From contig DATGIL010000102.1 in NCBI GenBank assembly GCA_035295745.1, positions 537,160 to 601,159 on the forward strand: DNA of 64,000 bases, read 5' to 3'. Shown here piece after piece: positions 51,411-61,084 of this stretch. Both the position numbers and the translations under genes were made by a program. The stretch is from JAIQFL01 sp035295745 (GTDB lineage Bacteria > Acidobacteriota > Terriglobia > Bryobacterales > Bryobacteraceae). The notes beneath the pieces were generated by a model. It saw only the letters and a list, made by a program, of their open reading frames with translations, was not told the origin of the DNA and searched no databases. Each line of letters starts with the position of its first letter. Position 1 is the stretch's first letter.

Positions 51411-51660
51411 GATGTTCTGACGATTATAGCGGGTGGAAGGTTTCGAACAAACTCGGCGGGGCGGATGCGCCCCCCAGGGCGGAAGTCCGGCGGCTGTTCC
51501 GGGGTTGATAATGCTCGCGTTGTGACTCGCGACTTTCGCGGGATGCTGAATGCAGACTTCGTGGCCGAAGCAGGCGCCGATACTCCGATCGCTCTGCCTC
51601 CGAAACGAGACACTGTGGGTTACGGCCCATTCACACAGGATTACCAGACGAGCTACTTTC

Positions 51661-51876
51661 TCAAATGAACGCCGCGGCTGGATGGAAGCAGCGATCGGCG
51701 TACGGAACGACGTCGCGGCGGCACAGGACAAAGTCTCGCGCGTGATGGTGATGTTCTCGGAAGGGATTGGCGCCACGACTACTCTTCCCGAAGACATTGG
51801 AGTTCGTGCCCTCGATCTCGGCATCCCGATCTATCCATTCTCCCGATACGTGTTATCGGTGGACGGCCGAGTATAG
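51661..51876 (+). pseudogene. Fragment resembling a VWFA-related acidobacterial protein
   Basis: About 72 codons read 'AAQDKVSRVMVMFSEGIGAT' and 'VRALDLGIPIYPF', matching the beta-strand/helix of VWFA-like TIGR03436 proteins ('..VISDGxD..ARxLGIxIYPV'). No start or MIDAS motif and a stop shortly after. The remaining 51411-52004 gap shows no other gene. Confidence 0.4.
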
Positions 51877-52004
51877 AGCCCGCCCCTCCGGGCTCATATC
51901 CGCTTATTTACGTTGTCGGTTTTTCAGATCGCCGGTGCAGTGCTGGGCTTCGGGCATGTGGAGGTGCGCTTCGGCCTCTTAAAATCGGCTGTGAAACAGT
52001 CCCA

Positions 52005-53221
52005 TTAACGGTTTACGCTCCAGCGCGCGATCGTTTTCGCATCTTTGATCAGGACTCCGTCTGACAGCACGAGTGGATGGGCCCAGGTCGGACTATCGGC
52101 AACCTCATATTTGCGAATCTCACCGAGTCCTTTTGTAGTCGGCCGTGCGACCAGCAGTTGAGCATCGGAGGTCAGGGCGAACAGTGTGGACGAACTCGCC
52201 AGCATCGCGGCATTGTCCCCGCCGCGCGGGGGGCCGGTCCACTGAGTTACTCCGCTCCGCGCGTCGAGGCAGAAGATTTGCCCCTTCTTCAGATGCGAAA
52301 AACCGAACAGCGACTCTCCGGCGACCACCGGCGAGTTCATGTACATCGAGACGTCGTGGTTCTGCCAAACCGTCTGGGGTGACCATTTTTCGCCGGTGTG
52401 CGCGAGCCGCACCGCGAAAACTCCCTGATTGATTCCTGAAAAGATCAGCAAGTCTTTGTAGAGCACCGGCGTGACGATGTTCTGGTCGAACTCCGTTTTG
52501 AACGGGATGCTCCACAACAATTGACCCGATGCAGACGCGATGCCGACGATTTTCGATTTGCTCTGCGTGACCACCTGTCGGACGCCGCCGAGGTCGACCA
52601 CTATCGGCGACGAGTACGCGGGAGAGTCCCCGTCCCAAGTCCATTTGACATCGCCGGTTGAGGAGTCGAACGCGGTGAGCGCGCCCGTCTTGTCCCGCCT
52701 ACGTGGACAATCAGAAGGCCACCATCGAGGACGGGCGACATGGCTGTTCCGTAGTCGGGTGCGCCTTCTTTGTATCGTTGCGCAAAATCCTTGCGCCAGC
52801 GAAGCTTGCCGGTCTCGGAATCGAATGACGACAAAATTCCGCTGATTCCGAACGTGTACACTCGCCCGTTTGAATACAGCGGTGTGGATTTTGGACCCTC
52901 CCCGTGACTGGCAGCGGCCGGGTTGACCTGGTACGGAGCAGGGTAGCGCTGCTGCCATCGGACCTTGCCATTCGAGGGATCGAGGGAAGTCAAAGTCTCC
53001 TGACCGTTCAGACGAGTGAAGGCATAAATGCTGGCACCGGCAAGGATCGGCGAAGCATGTCCTTCGCCGATCGTGACCTTCCATTTCAGGTTTAGATGTT
53101 CGGGCCAAGTGGATGGCTCGCCGGCGATGACGCCGTCGCGGTTCGGTCCGCGCCATTCCGGCCAATCGGCGCTGTTCAACGCGCCGGCAATCAGCAGACA
53201 CGTTCCGATGATCTTGCGCAT
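52005..53221 (-). pseudogene. Secreted PQQ-like beta-propeller protein, frameshifted
   Basis: Two minus-strand frames together make one propeller protein. The first (ATG 53221) has a signal peptide, 'ADWPEWRGPNRDGV' and repeated 'LDPSNGKVRWQ' and 'FDSETGKLRWR' blades up to 'LLIVHVGG'. The second continues 'KTGALTAFDSSTGDVKW' to the stop at 52005. One base is missing at a G run (plus-strand CCC, 52694-52696). Otherwise the protein is full length, about 405 residues. A sequencing error is as likely as a real mutation. Such proteins resemble BamB/quinoprotein propellers. Confidence 0.8.
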
Positions 53222-53495
53222 AGCGTTTCTCAACCAGGATATCCCGTCGAAGCGTCTTGTACGATACTTCGTAATCCGCATAAGTGATGCCATTCCTTGC
53301 GCATCCGCCCGCCGTTTACAGGGCTGTTCCACTTTTCGGGAGGTGAGGTAGATTCGCTAGACGGAATTTCACACCGGAGTAGATGATCGCGTTGGCGATC
53401 GCCCGGGAGCATTCGTTCCAGACTTGCTGCTCCGCTCCGGCTTTCATCCGGAACTTGTCGAAGTGGGCGTAGGAGATCGCTCGCCGCATGAGATC

Positions 53496-54779
53496 ATGTT
53501 TAGCATGATCGCAACGCTTGCGCTCTTTCTTCTGGCCTCCGCGCCTCAGACCACCACTTTCACAGGTGAATGGCTGCTCACCTGGGATCAAATGGGCACG
53601 CAATACATCCGCGTTTCGGTCACGCAGGATGGCGCTGCGGCTAAAGTCACATGGGAAGGCGAGAGCTTCCAGTGTACGTTGACCAACAACGTCTGCGAAG
53701 GCACGGTAACCGAGAACGACAATCCCAAGGCCGGCAAAGTGAAGATCACGATGAATGGCGACGAGATCAAGGGGGAAGGCGCCGACCTCGAAGGCGCATT
53801 CATGTTCATCGGAAAACGCTCACCTGCGCCGCCCCCTGGCGGGCCAAGGACGCATAAGTTCGAGCCAACCGCTTTCTACAACTACTTCGCTTGGAACGTC
53901 GCGCCGGCTCTGCACATTTTCCCGGGCGACACGGTAGAGACGAAGAGCGTCGACGCCGGGGGAATCGATGAAAACGGCGTACGCCGCGCGCGTGGTGGCA
54001 ATCCCCTGACGGGACCGTTCTATGTGGAAGGCGCATGGCCGGGCGATACTCTAGTCGTGCATCTGAAGCGCCTTCGCTTGAATCGCGCTACGGCAGGCAG
54101 CGGAACCGGGATCGTACCAAGCGCGCTCGGGCCGGGCTATTTCCGCAATCTGAAGATGGACGATCATTTCTCCGGCGAGTGGACGCTCGATCGCGAGCAC
54201 GGCGTCGCGCGTCCCGCCAAGCCATCGGAGCACATGAAGGAATACACGGTTCCGCTCAAGCCGATGCTGGGATGCATTGGAGTCGCGCCGCCCCAGGAGC
54301 AGTCGTTCCGCTCGGGATATCTCGGACCTTGGGGCGGCAACATGGATTATCGCGAGTTCGGCGAGGGCGTTACGCTCTACTTCGGCGTGAATCATCCAGG
54401 CGCGCTCCTGTTCCTGGGCGACGGACATGCCGCGCAAGGCGCGGGCGAGTTGACGGGCGACGCGCTGGAGACGTCGATGGAATTTACGTTTTCCGTGGAC
54501 TTGATCAAAGGCAAAGCTCCTAACATGCCGCGCGCGGAAAACGCCGCCTATCGCATGGCCTCGGGGATCGCGAATTCGCTGCCGGAGGCTTTACAACAGG
54601 CGACCACGAATCTCTCGCAGTGGCTGGCGGCCGATTACAAGTTGACCCCAAATGAAATCGCGCTGGTGCTGGGCACGGCGATCCAATACGACGTGGCGGA
54701 GGTCGTCGATCCGTTGGTGCACGTCGTGGCGCGTATCGACAAGAACGCGCTGGCCAGCTTGGGCCCGAGCCAAAAGTAG
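53496..54779 (+). CDS. Secreted acetamidase/formamidase-family protein
   Basis: 427 residues from ATG 53496. Signal peptide, then about 85 residues of a small beta domain ('FTGEWLLTWDQMG') not found in standard formamidases, then the FmdA/AmdA fold: 'NVAPALHIFPGDTVETKSVD', 'GGNPLTGPFYVEGAWPGDTL', 'YTVPLKPMLGCIGVAP', 'GPWGGNMD' and 'LGDGHAAQGAGEL'. The family hydrolyses short amides. Periplasmic location and the extra domain suggest a different natural substrate. No ribosome site is obvious; an ATG 9 bp further on is an alternative start. Confidence 0.85.
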   Translation: MFSMIATLALFLLASAPQTTTFTGEWLLTWDQMGTQYIRVSVTQDGAAAKVTWEGESFQCTLTNNVCEGTVTENDNPKAGKVKITMNGDEIKGEGADLEGAFMFIGKRSPAPPPGGPRTHKFEPTAFYNYFAWNVAPALHIFPGDTVETKSVDAGGIDENGVRRARGGNPLTGPFYVEGAWPGDTLVVHLKRLRLNRATAGSGTGIVPSALGPGYFRNLKMDDHFSGEWTLDREHGVARPAKPSEHMKEYTVPLKPMLGCIGVAPPQEQSFRSGYLGPWGGNMDYREFGEGVTLYFGVNHPGALLFLGDGHAAQGAGELTGDALETSMEFTFSVDLIKGKAPNMPRAENAAYRMASGIANSLPEALQQATTNLSQWLAADYKLTPNEIALVLGTAIQYDVAEVVDPLVHVVARIDKNALASLGPSQK

Positions 54780-54955
54780 CGCTGCGCGCTTCGAGGGGGC
54801 ACGGGTTTCCGCCCTTATGCCTCCTTCATGCAGCCACCCAAAAGGCCGAGCTGCTTGACGCCGAGTGAGCGTCAAGAACGAATATCGATAGCCAGGGGCC
54901 GGCGGGCGGAGAACTGACAGTCCGAGATTGAGCCAACAATTCGCTACGGGTATTA

Positions 54956-56263
54956 CTACCGTTCGGCGACCGGCGCGGCTGGCGATGTGGTCTTCTTTCT
55001 CTCCGGCATGAGCACCTTAGGATCCAGTTTCGCATCGAATGCCACGTCGAAGAAGCCGATCATCATCTCCTCCCAACTCTGCTCTCCCCAGCGTACATCT
55101 TTGGTCGCGTCAGGATTGCTCGAGTTATTCGCGGAGTTGTCGAAATGCGCGGTGCAGGCCACCTTCGTGCCTGCCGGAAGCAGGATCTCGGTGGCAGGGG
55201 TATACCACAACTGCCAGCTGAAATCGTAATGCGGCACCTTCAGGATAGTCTCGGTTTCGCCGGTCGGGTAGATCAGCCTGAAGTCGAAATCCTTACCACG
55301 GAGATGCATGTGTGGCAGGAGTCCGGACAGCTTCACCTCATGTGCCAACTCCAGCTCAGAGTCTACGCGATAGTTCGCGTCGCCTGCCGGAATCACGAAC
55401 TTGTTATTGGTCGCCGCCAGTGACATCACTCGCTGTTGCGGCGGCTCCTTGCAGAACACGATGCCAACCTTACTCTGGTCCTTCTGCGCTTTGCCATTGG
55501 CGGTGTAATGCAGTTGCAGGACCACATCGCTGCCAGCCTTGATCAGACGCCCACGCCCCGGTTCCAGGATGGTCGGCGGGACTCCCGGTGCGAAGCCGGC
55601 GAGCATGTCGCCGCCAAAGGACTGACGTTCGCCCTTTTCGTTCCTCTCGGGAACAAACGGTACGCCTGGCTGTTTGTCGCGACCCCACTTCGAACCCGGT
55701 TCGCGAATGAAGGCGATTACGTGGTGAACTACGCTGCGCGCCCCGGGCCGTACTTCCGAAGACTGCACCCAGTGGTCCTCTTTGAAACCGAGAGGGAGGA
55801 TCACATACTGGTAATCGATAGTGCCTGATGCTGGTACCTCAAAAGCCTCCGGCATCTCGAGCACGAGATCGGGCTTGGGAATGCCCCACCCGCTGAGAAA
55901 CTGCTTCGGTGCAGGCAGATCTTTCGGATTGCCCTCAACGGCGCCGCCGTCCACCCACGACACGAGGGTATCGATTTCACCCTTGCTGAGCGTGCGGTCA
56001 TTACGGAAATGCCCGTACTGCGGGTCGGCGAACCATGGCGGCATCTTTTTTAATAAGACGGCGTTCTTGATCGCCTTAGCCCACGGCCGCACTTCCTGAA
56101 AGCTGCCGAACGACATAGGCGCCGCCTCGCCCGGACGATGGCAGCCCTGGCAGCGCTCCTGGATAATGGGCGCCACGTCTTTGGAATAAGTGCGCGGCGC
56201 GGGAACAGTTGCCGCCACAGCCATAATCGATAGTCCTAAACCCAAGCCACAGACCAGCTTCAT
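54956..56263 (-). CDS. Cytochrome c domain fused to a copper type II monooxygenase-like protein
   Basis: 435 residues from ATG 56263 (GAGG 5 bases upstream), signal peptide. The haem site is Cys38-x2-Cys41-His42 ('RCQGCHRPG'). The rest matches PHM-type copper monooxygenases: His180-His181 ('VVHHVIAF'), His252 ('LQLHYTANG'), His318-x-His320 ('LLPHMHLRG') and a Met at 400-401 ('WEEMMIGFFD'), which fits the Cu(H) and Cu(M) sites. Periplasmic. In PHM these centres hydroxylate a C-H bond with ascorbate; here the haem may feed electrons. Substrate unknown. Confidence 0.8.
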   Translation of the reverse strand: MKLVCGLGLGLSIMAVAATVPAPRTYSKDVAPIIQERCQGCHRPGEAAPMSFGSFQEVRPWAKAIKNAVLLKKMPPWFADPQYGHFRNDRTLSKGEIDTLVSWVDGGAVEGNPKDLPAPKQFLSGWGIPKPDLVLEMPEAFEVPASGTIDYQYVILPLGFKEDHWVQSSEVRPGARSVVHHVIAFIREPGSKWGRDKQPGVPFVPERNEKGERQSFGGDMLAGFAPGVPPTILEPGRGRLIKAGSDVVLQLHYTANGKAQKDQSKVGIVFCKEPPQQRVMSLAATNNKFVIPAGDANYRVDSELELAHEVKLSGLLPHMHLRGKDFDFRLIYPTGETETILKVPHYDFSWQLWYTPATEILLPAGTKVACTAHFDNSANNSSNPDATKDVRWGEQSWEEMMIGFFDVAFDAKLDPKVLMPERKKTTSPAAPVAER

Positions 56264-56676
56264 ACTTTCCTCTGGATTGATTATACGAGCACTTGTCGAA
56301 ATCAGATCCAACTTCTTTGCGTGCCCTTTCAAACAGACGAACAAATACGCACTCGGCCCGGCAGCGACTCCAGGGAACCCCGCCCAGACCCATCGGCGGC
56401 GGTTGGGATTCCCCCGCTCTCGACAACCCCGTCAATCAGTTCATTGTTTTCCCCGCGCCAGGATCGCCCTATGGCCCCACGCCACCCGTGATGTTCCGGG
56501 TGGATGGGCCCGGTCCGTTCGCGGATCGTAAGGTGACGTGACAGACCGGTGACGGCAGAGGAAATCTCGCCGTAACTGCTACGAGACCGGCGGCTATTCA
56601 ACTCGCAACCCTATCGATAGCCGCCATTGCACGTCGACGACGAGCGCGCAACCTGTCTCGTTAAAGTGCGAGCCGG
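56264..56676. other. Intergenic region with no supported gene
   Basis: 413 bp between two minus-strand genes. A plus-strand frame (ends at 56541) has 'NQFIVFPAPGSPYG', but no start, ribosome site or family match. Confidence 0.4.
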
Positions 56677-57816
56677 TTACTTTCGACCACTCGCAGCTTT
56701 GGAATCCGCCTGTTCCTTTTCCCGCGCCCGCGCGCCTTTCAGGATGTCCTTCATCGCGTAATTGCCTTCATGGCAGGCGTATTCGTAGATGTGCGAATCG
56801 GTCGCCGGCCAGGTCATTTCGCCGGTCCACGGACGCTCCCAGGTATTTGGGTCCTCCACAGTGAACCGGTACAGCAATGTGCGGTCACTGGTGCGCGTGA
56901 AGCGCTCGATCACATGCAGGTTTTCCGTCGATCCATGAAACCGCGTCTTGTCTGTGAAGTTGGTCGTATCCACAACCAGCGTGTCACCTTCCCAGTGGCC
57001 GACCGAGTCTCCCATCCAGAGGCGCAGATTCTTCGGCAGATGCTGCGCGTTCATACGGACGATGCGCGCGTCGTGCACCATCTCGGTCAGGATCATGATG
57101 TCGTTTGGCGTCTGCACGATCTGGTGCAGGTTATTGTAGAAGTAGTCGGGCAGCGCGGGCGGGCCGGAGGTAGACCCGAAGCCCAGAATGCAGCGCTCGC
57201 CGAGCGGCCGGCGCTCCGGATCGTCATACGCGCCGGGCGTCCTTTCCAGATCGCGATCGGTGCTCTCCCCAGCGTCGGAAGTCGGGCGTCCATAGTCGGC
57301 TACTGCGCGTTGCCGCGCCGAGGGGATGGTCGGTGGAATGCGGCCGTCCGGCGGGTCGATCACGATCGACGAGCGCGACTGGCCATCCACATTAGTAAAA
57401 GTCGACCCCACATCGAGCCAGCCGGTGTTGTAACCACCAACTGCGCCGCCGGCGCCGGTCGCCACCAACCACCAGCCGGCATTTGGGCCGGTGGTGCTCC
57501 CCGGGGGGGCCAATGACTCGCCACCTTTTTTCGGCGCGGCGCGATCGCCGGAAATCGGCGCGTCAGCATCCTGCTTCTCCTTGGCGAAGGCGGCTTCGCG
57601 CTTGTGTGCCTCCTCCGGTGAATAGGCCGGAGGTGCGCCGCGGGGCCGCTCCAGGGGTGTCATGGTTGCGATATCGTAGGTGCCTTGCAGGTCGGGGTGC
57701 CCGTCGGCAAGACGCTTGGGACTATAAGGTTTGGCCGATTTCTGCGTCTGGGCAGTCAACGGCACTGGTGTCCACAGCAGCAGCGCGGCCACGCTCGCGA
57801 ATAACAGTCGCCGCAT
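56677..57816 (-). CDS. Secreted hypothetical protein (acidobacterial family)
   Basis: 379 residues from ATG 57816, with a perfect AGGAGG upstream and a signal peptide 'RRLLFASVAALLLWTPVPL'. Conserved-looking blocks: 'HPDLQGTYDIATMTPLERP', 'YNNLHQIVQTPNDIMILTE' and 'GHWEGDTLVVDTTNF'. These define a large family of exported proteins frequent in Acidobacteria and some Proteobacteria. No catalytic role is established. Confidence 0.8.
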   Translation of the reverse strand: MRRLLFASVAALLLWTPVPLTAQTQKSAKPYSPKRLADGHPDLQGTYDIATMTPLERPRGAPPAYSPEEAHKREAAFAKEKQDADAPISGDRAAPKKGGESLAPPGSTTGPNAGWWLVATGAGGAVGGYNTGWLDVGSTFTNVDGQSRSSIVIDPPDGRIPPTIPSARQRAVADYGRPTSDAGESTDRDLERTPGAYDDPERRPLGERCILGFGSTSGPPALPDYFYNNLHQIVQTPNDIMILTEMVHDARIVRMNAQHLPKNLRLWMGDSVGHWEGDTLVVDTTNFTDKTRFHGSTENLHVIERFTRTSDRTLLYRFTVEDPNTWERPWTGEMTWPATDSHIYEYACHEGNYAMKDILKGARAREKEQADSKAASGRK

Positions 57817-58300
57817 CGCAGTTACCTCCTTGAATGGCTCAGCAGCTTCTTGCGCCACTGGCCGCACATCAATTCTTCCACAAATTTCGCGATTCGGGTT
57901 GCCCATGTGCCAGTTACGCGATTCGCTATACCGCGCCAGGCGATAACGATCCACGCTCGCCGATCTTAAGGCTCATCAGGTGTAGCTGTGTGACTGGCTG
58001 AGGAAGCACGCTGGCGCTTTGGATCTCGCCTTGATCGCGTTCACTGCGTTCTCGCAGTTCGTGCGGCCCTTTCCGGGATTCGCCGCGATTCGCGCGGTAC
58101 TTTCGAAATAGCCGATCACCACACGGCTTCGGCAATCCGCCGTACCAGTGCATCGTAAGGTGGATGATGAAGAACGAGTTCCCACAGGAGTTCTTAACCG
58201 ACCTTAACGATGACGGATCGTCCAAGCAGCCATGTCTGGGGGGGTGCTACAAAATGCCCAAGTCGGTGCTGTGTCAACGGTCAGCCGATATCGTGCCGCC
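57817..58300. other. Intergenic region, no gene recognised
   Basis: 484 bp. A minus-strand frame around 57926-58225 has some protein-like stretches ('IHLTMHWYGG') but no family match. Possibly decayed sequence next to the ligD remnant. Confidence 0.4.
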
Positions 58301-58998
58301 TTACGTCTCTCGCCGCACGTCTCGTGCATTCCTGTCGTCGCCGATCAATAGAAATTTTGCGTGGCGGAGGTGGTTGTCGGGAGTCCACGAATTCAAACTG
58401 GCCCACGAGCGCTGGCCGGAGCCAGCGGCTCTATGCCATCCTCTCCACGGTCAAGCCTTCCCCCCATCGCCCAGCGTTCTTCTCAGGAAGGTTTACAAAC
58501 GGGCACTCGTTGATTTCGAGCAGATGCATCGTTCGGATCAGCTTCTCACCCAAAGCCGGCGTGAAGCCGCTCCGAGTCCTGCCGACGTACACGTGATTGC
58601 CGCCGTCGAAGTATCCGAAGATCAGCCCATCGAACGTCCTTGCGCCGACAGTGTAGCCACCGATCACGAATTCCTGTCCCCGGTTGAGGCGCCTCTTCTG
58701 CCACGCGCCCGTTCGTTGGCCGGCCTCGTACCGGCTACCGAGGCGCTTTGCAACCAGCCCCTCAATGCCTTGTGCTCGCACCGCGGCGATCAGTTCGCTC
58801 AGACTGGCGTCCACGATCAGGGACTCCCGTACGGGATGCGCAACGCATTAGAACATGCTGGCTCAAAAGCTCGCGGCGGGCGGAAAGCGGTTCCGAGGTG
58901 AGGTCACGACCCTTCAGCACCGGCACATCGAAGGCGTAGTAAACGATGATCGTGCTGGCCCCGAAGTTTTGCAAGGCATGGAACGAGGGGCGCCATAC
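58301..58998 (-). pseudogene. ligD: Remnant of a LigD-type ATP-dependent DNA ligase
   Basis: Consecutive minus-strand segments in different frames match the ligase part of LigD: 'RPSFHALQNFGAST', 'AFDVPVLKGRDLTSEPL', then after a shift 'EGLVAKRLGSRYEAGQ', 'RLNRGQEFVIGGYT', 'ECPFVNLPEKNAGRWGEGLT', after another 'RWLRPALVGQFEF', and after a third 'WTPDNHLRHAKF' to a stop. The adenylation-site Lys region and the start are missing. At least three frame changes make it a true pseudogene. Confidence 0.85.
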
Positions 58999-59125
58999 GT
59001 CGCAGATCTATCGCTGTCGGCCCCAAACTCGACTAGAGCTATTGAAAACGGCGAGACAGCCAACCACACTGCTCAAGTGCCAGCGTGGCCTCGTCGGCGG
59101 CCTTCAACCTTGCGTCTCGAACGCC

Positions 59126-59983
59126 TCAATAGCACTGAAACGAGCTTGTGATAGAGCCGTCGCGATCAAGAAACACGTAAATACTGCCCATGTCGCCAAA
59201 CACGATCGAATTGCTATCGCCGTGGATGCCCCGATCATCAAACTCCAGCCCCAGGGATTCCGCCTGGTTAACCCACGGATACGGAACTTGGTGTGCGGCT
59301 TGGATCGAACCTAGCTGACAAAGAAACTGGCTCTCCGAATCGTCTCCACCCTGAATCCAATGCGGGACGCCTCCAATCTTCGTGCCGTTCAGGATCGGTA
59401 GGTTGTATCTCCCGCGAATCTCCAGGTCGGAAGCCCTCTCTGTGGAATCCGGGTAATCGGCGGAACGATGAATCACTCCGTAGAACGGGCCTGCCGTGGT
59501 CGCCATCAGAGACTTGTCAAAGTGGGAGACCGGAGGAAGTTCCAACGGAAGCCATTCAAACCGCATTAAATCAGGTTCCAGATAATCCTCGGGGTCCTCA
59601 ACCAAGAGCAATAAGACGTCGCCAGGAAGGGGTGTGGGGAACAAGTCCCGCGAGTCCGCAAAGTTGAACTGCGCCAGAAAGAAAAGAGGCGACCCCTCGT
59701 CGTCGGTGGGCCAAGGGCGGTCTGCGGCCCAGTATGGGATGCCTCCAACCTTGGTGGCCTCGCGGCGCGGGGACTCACCCTTTCCGAACACAAAAAGATC
59801 CGCTGGAAACCCCTGTCCCTCACGAAGCCCATGGATGTCCCGAAGTTCTTCGACCGAAAATACGTCGTACGGGCTGGTGATCAACTCGCCCTCGAGGGCT
59901 TCGTGGGCTCCCGCTTCGAACACGCGCCGCGCCGCAGCGAAATCCAGTTCGGGATGTAGCTTCTGAGAACCTCGGGCAATCAT
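59126..59983 (-). CDS. DUF1963 (YwqG-like) protein
   Basis: 285 residues. Two related halves, each with the DUF1963 signature: 'VGGIPYWAADRPWPTDDEG' with 'FLAQFNF' in the first and 'IGGVPHWIQGGDDSESQFLC' in the second. The C-terminus 'GSIYVFLDRDGSITSSFQCY' is intact. No signal peptide. The family has no established function; YwqG lies near a toxin-immunity locus in Bacillus. It sits between two pseudogenes and may be part of a transferred patch. Confidence 0.8.
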   Translation of the reverse strand: MIARGSQKLHPELDFAAARRVFEAGAHEALEGELITSPYDVFSVEELRDIHGLREGQGFPADLFVFGKGESPRREATKVGGIPYWAADRPWPTDDEGSPLFFLAQFNFADSRDLFPTPLPGDVLLLLVEDPEDYLEPDLMRFEWLPLELPPVSHFDKSLMATTAGPFYGVIHRSADYPDSTERASDLEIRGRYNLPILNGTKIGGVPHWIQGGDDSESQFLCQLGSIQAAHQVPYPWVNQAESLGLEFDDRGIHGDSNSIVFGDMGSIYVFLDRDGSITSSFQCY

Positions 59984-60289
59984 CGCACCACTCCTTCGGA
60001 GGAACGACGAGTTTAACCGCCGAACTCCAGCTTAACCGATCCAGATGTCCACTTCCTGCCAACACAGGTCAAACCGCACCAACTTCTGTTTTGTCATTCC
60101 GTTGCGCCAGAGCGGTTCACTACCCACAAGGCGGCTCAGGCTGCAAAGCTTGCACCATCTATCGCCAAGAGCATCACGAGTCCGAAGAAAAGACGAGATG
60201 TTGGCGCTCGTCCATCCACGCCTGAACACGAAATCCGGAGTCGGCCTATACAGAACTGACGTGATTTGATGGCGTTATCCCAAAATCAC
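59984..60289. other. Intergenic region, nothing seen
   Basis: 306 bp between the DUF1963 gene and the XRE remnant. No ORF, repeat or RNA signal that I would defend. Confidence 0.4.
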
Positions 60290-60718
60290 TCAAATTTGTA
60301 GTAGAAAGACCTCGTACGACCAGTTCGGGCCTTCCGGCAGCGTCGAGGCAGGGGCCAGCAGCATTGGCTCGGTGAACTTCAGGGATCTCGAAACCTCCAC
60401 TCCGTAGTTTACGAGCCCAGCACCTACCGGCTCTTGTTGGTTTGGACGGGCCCCCGGTGTGGTGCGACGATCCCTCAACGCGGTCTTCGAGGTTCGCCAG
60501 CAACTCGGAAACCTTGAGGCCGAAGGTACGGGCAAACATCGTAAGTACTTGAATCGTCAGGTTTCGAGCGCCGTTCTCGGCTGATCCAATGTAGGTCCGG
60601 TGGACGCCGCAACGATCCGCAAACTCTTCCTGAGACCACCTCCTCGTCCCCTAAGCTCCTTAATTCGCTGCCCGATCGCGAGTTGAAGCAGAGGATCGGT
60701 CTTCTTCCGCTTTCGCAT
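60290..60718 (-). pseudogene. XRE-family helix-turn-helix regulator, frameshifted
   Basis: From ATG 60718 the minus strand gives 'DPLLQLAIGQRIKELRG', then after loss of one base in a G run (about 60645-60652) 'WSQEEFADRCGVHRTYIGS' and 'LTMFARTFGLKVSELL' in the next frame. Together they form a complete XRE DNA-binding domain. A further frame carries a plausible C-terminus ending 'LPEGPNWSYEVFLLQI'. Could be a real small regulator if the missing base is a sequencing error. Confidence 0.75.
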
Positions 60719-61084
60719 GCGATTACGAGTAAGTGATTGGAATCCATCAGATTCACGATGTGAGTCGGACTGAGTCGCGAGAGTCACTCTGATGTCGGAA
60801 CCGCTCATGACTGACATGGCATCGCCAATCGCCGACGCGGGGCAACAATCGGCATACGGAGGGCCTTTTTATGGGGGCGACAGAACGCGAGGGTCAGGCA
60901 TTATCCGCAGTGCGAAGAGGACATCCACAACTTCAAGCAGATCCAGTTTTCGGGCACTACGGAGTTTTCAGGCGGGAACCTCAGGATTGGAGTACGCGCG
61001 GAGCCTCGACTTAAGATTGTTGCTCGCCCGGCCGCCACGCCTCATGTAGAGACGCGGCAGCCGGGCGGCGGTTCGGTGCGTTGT
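60719..61084. other. Intergenic region, no gene recognised
   Basis: 366 bp between the XRE remnant and the receptor gene. An 85-codon plus-strand frame at 60792 has no ribosome site and no family likeness. Confidence 0.4.
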
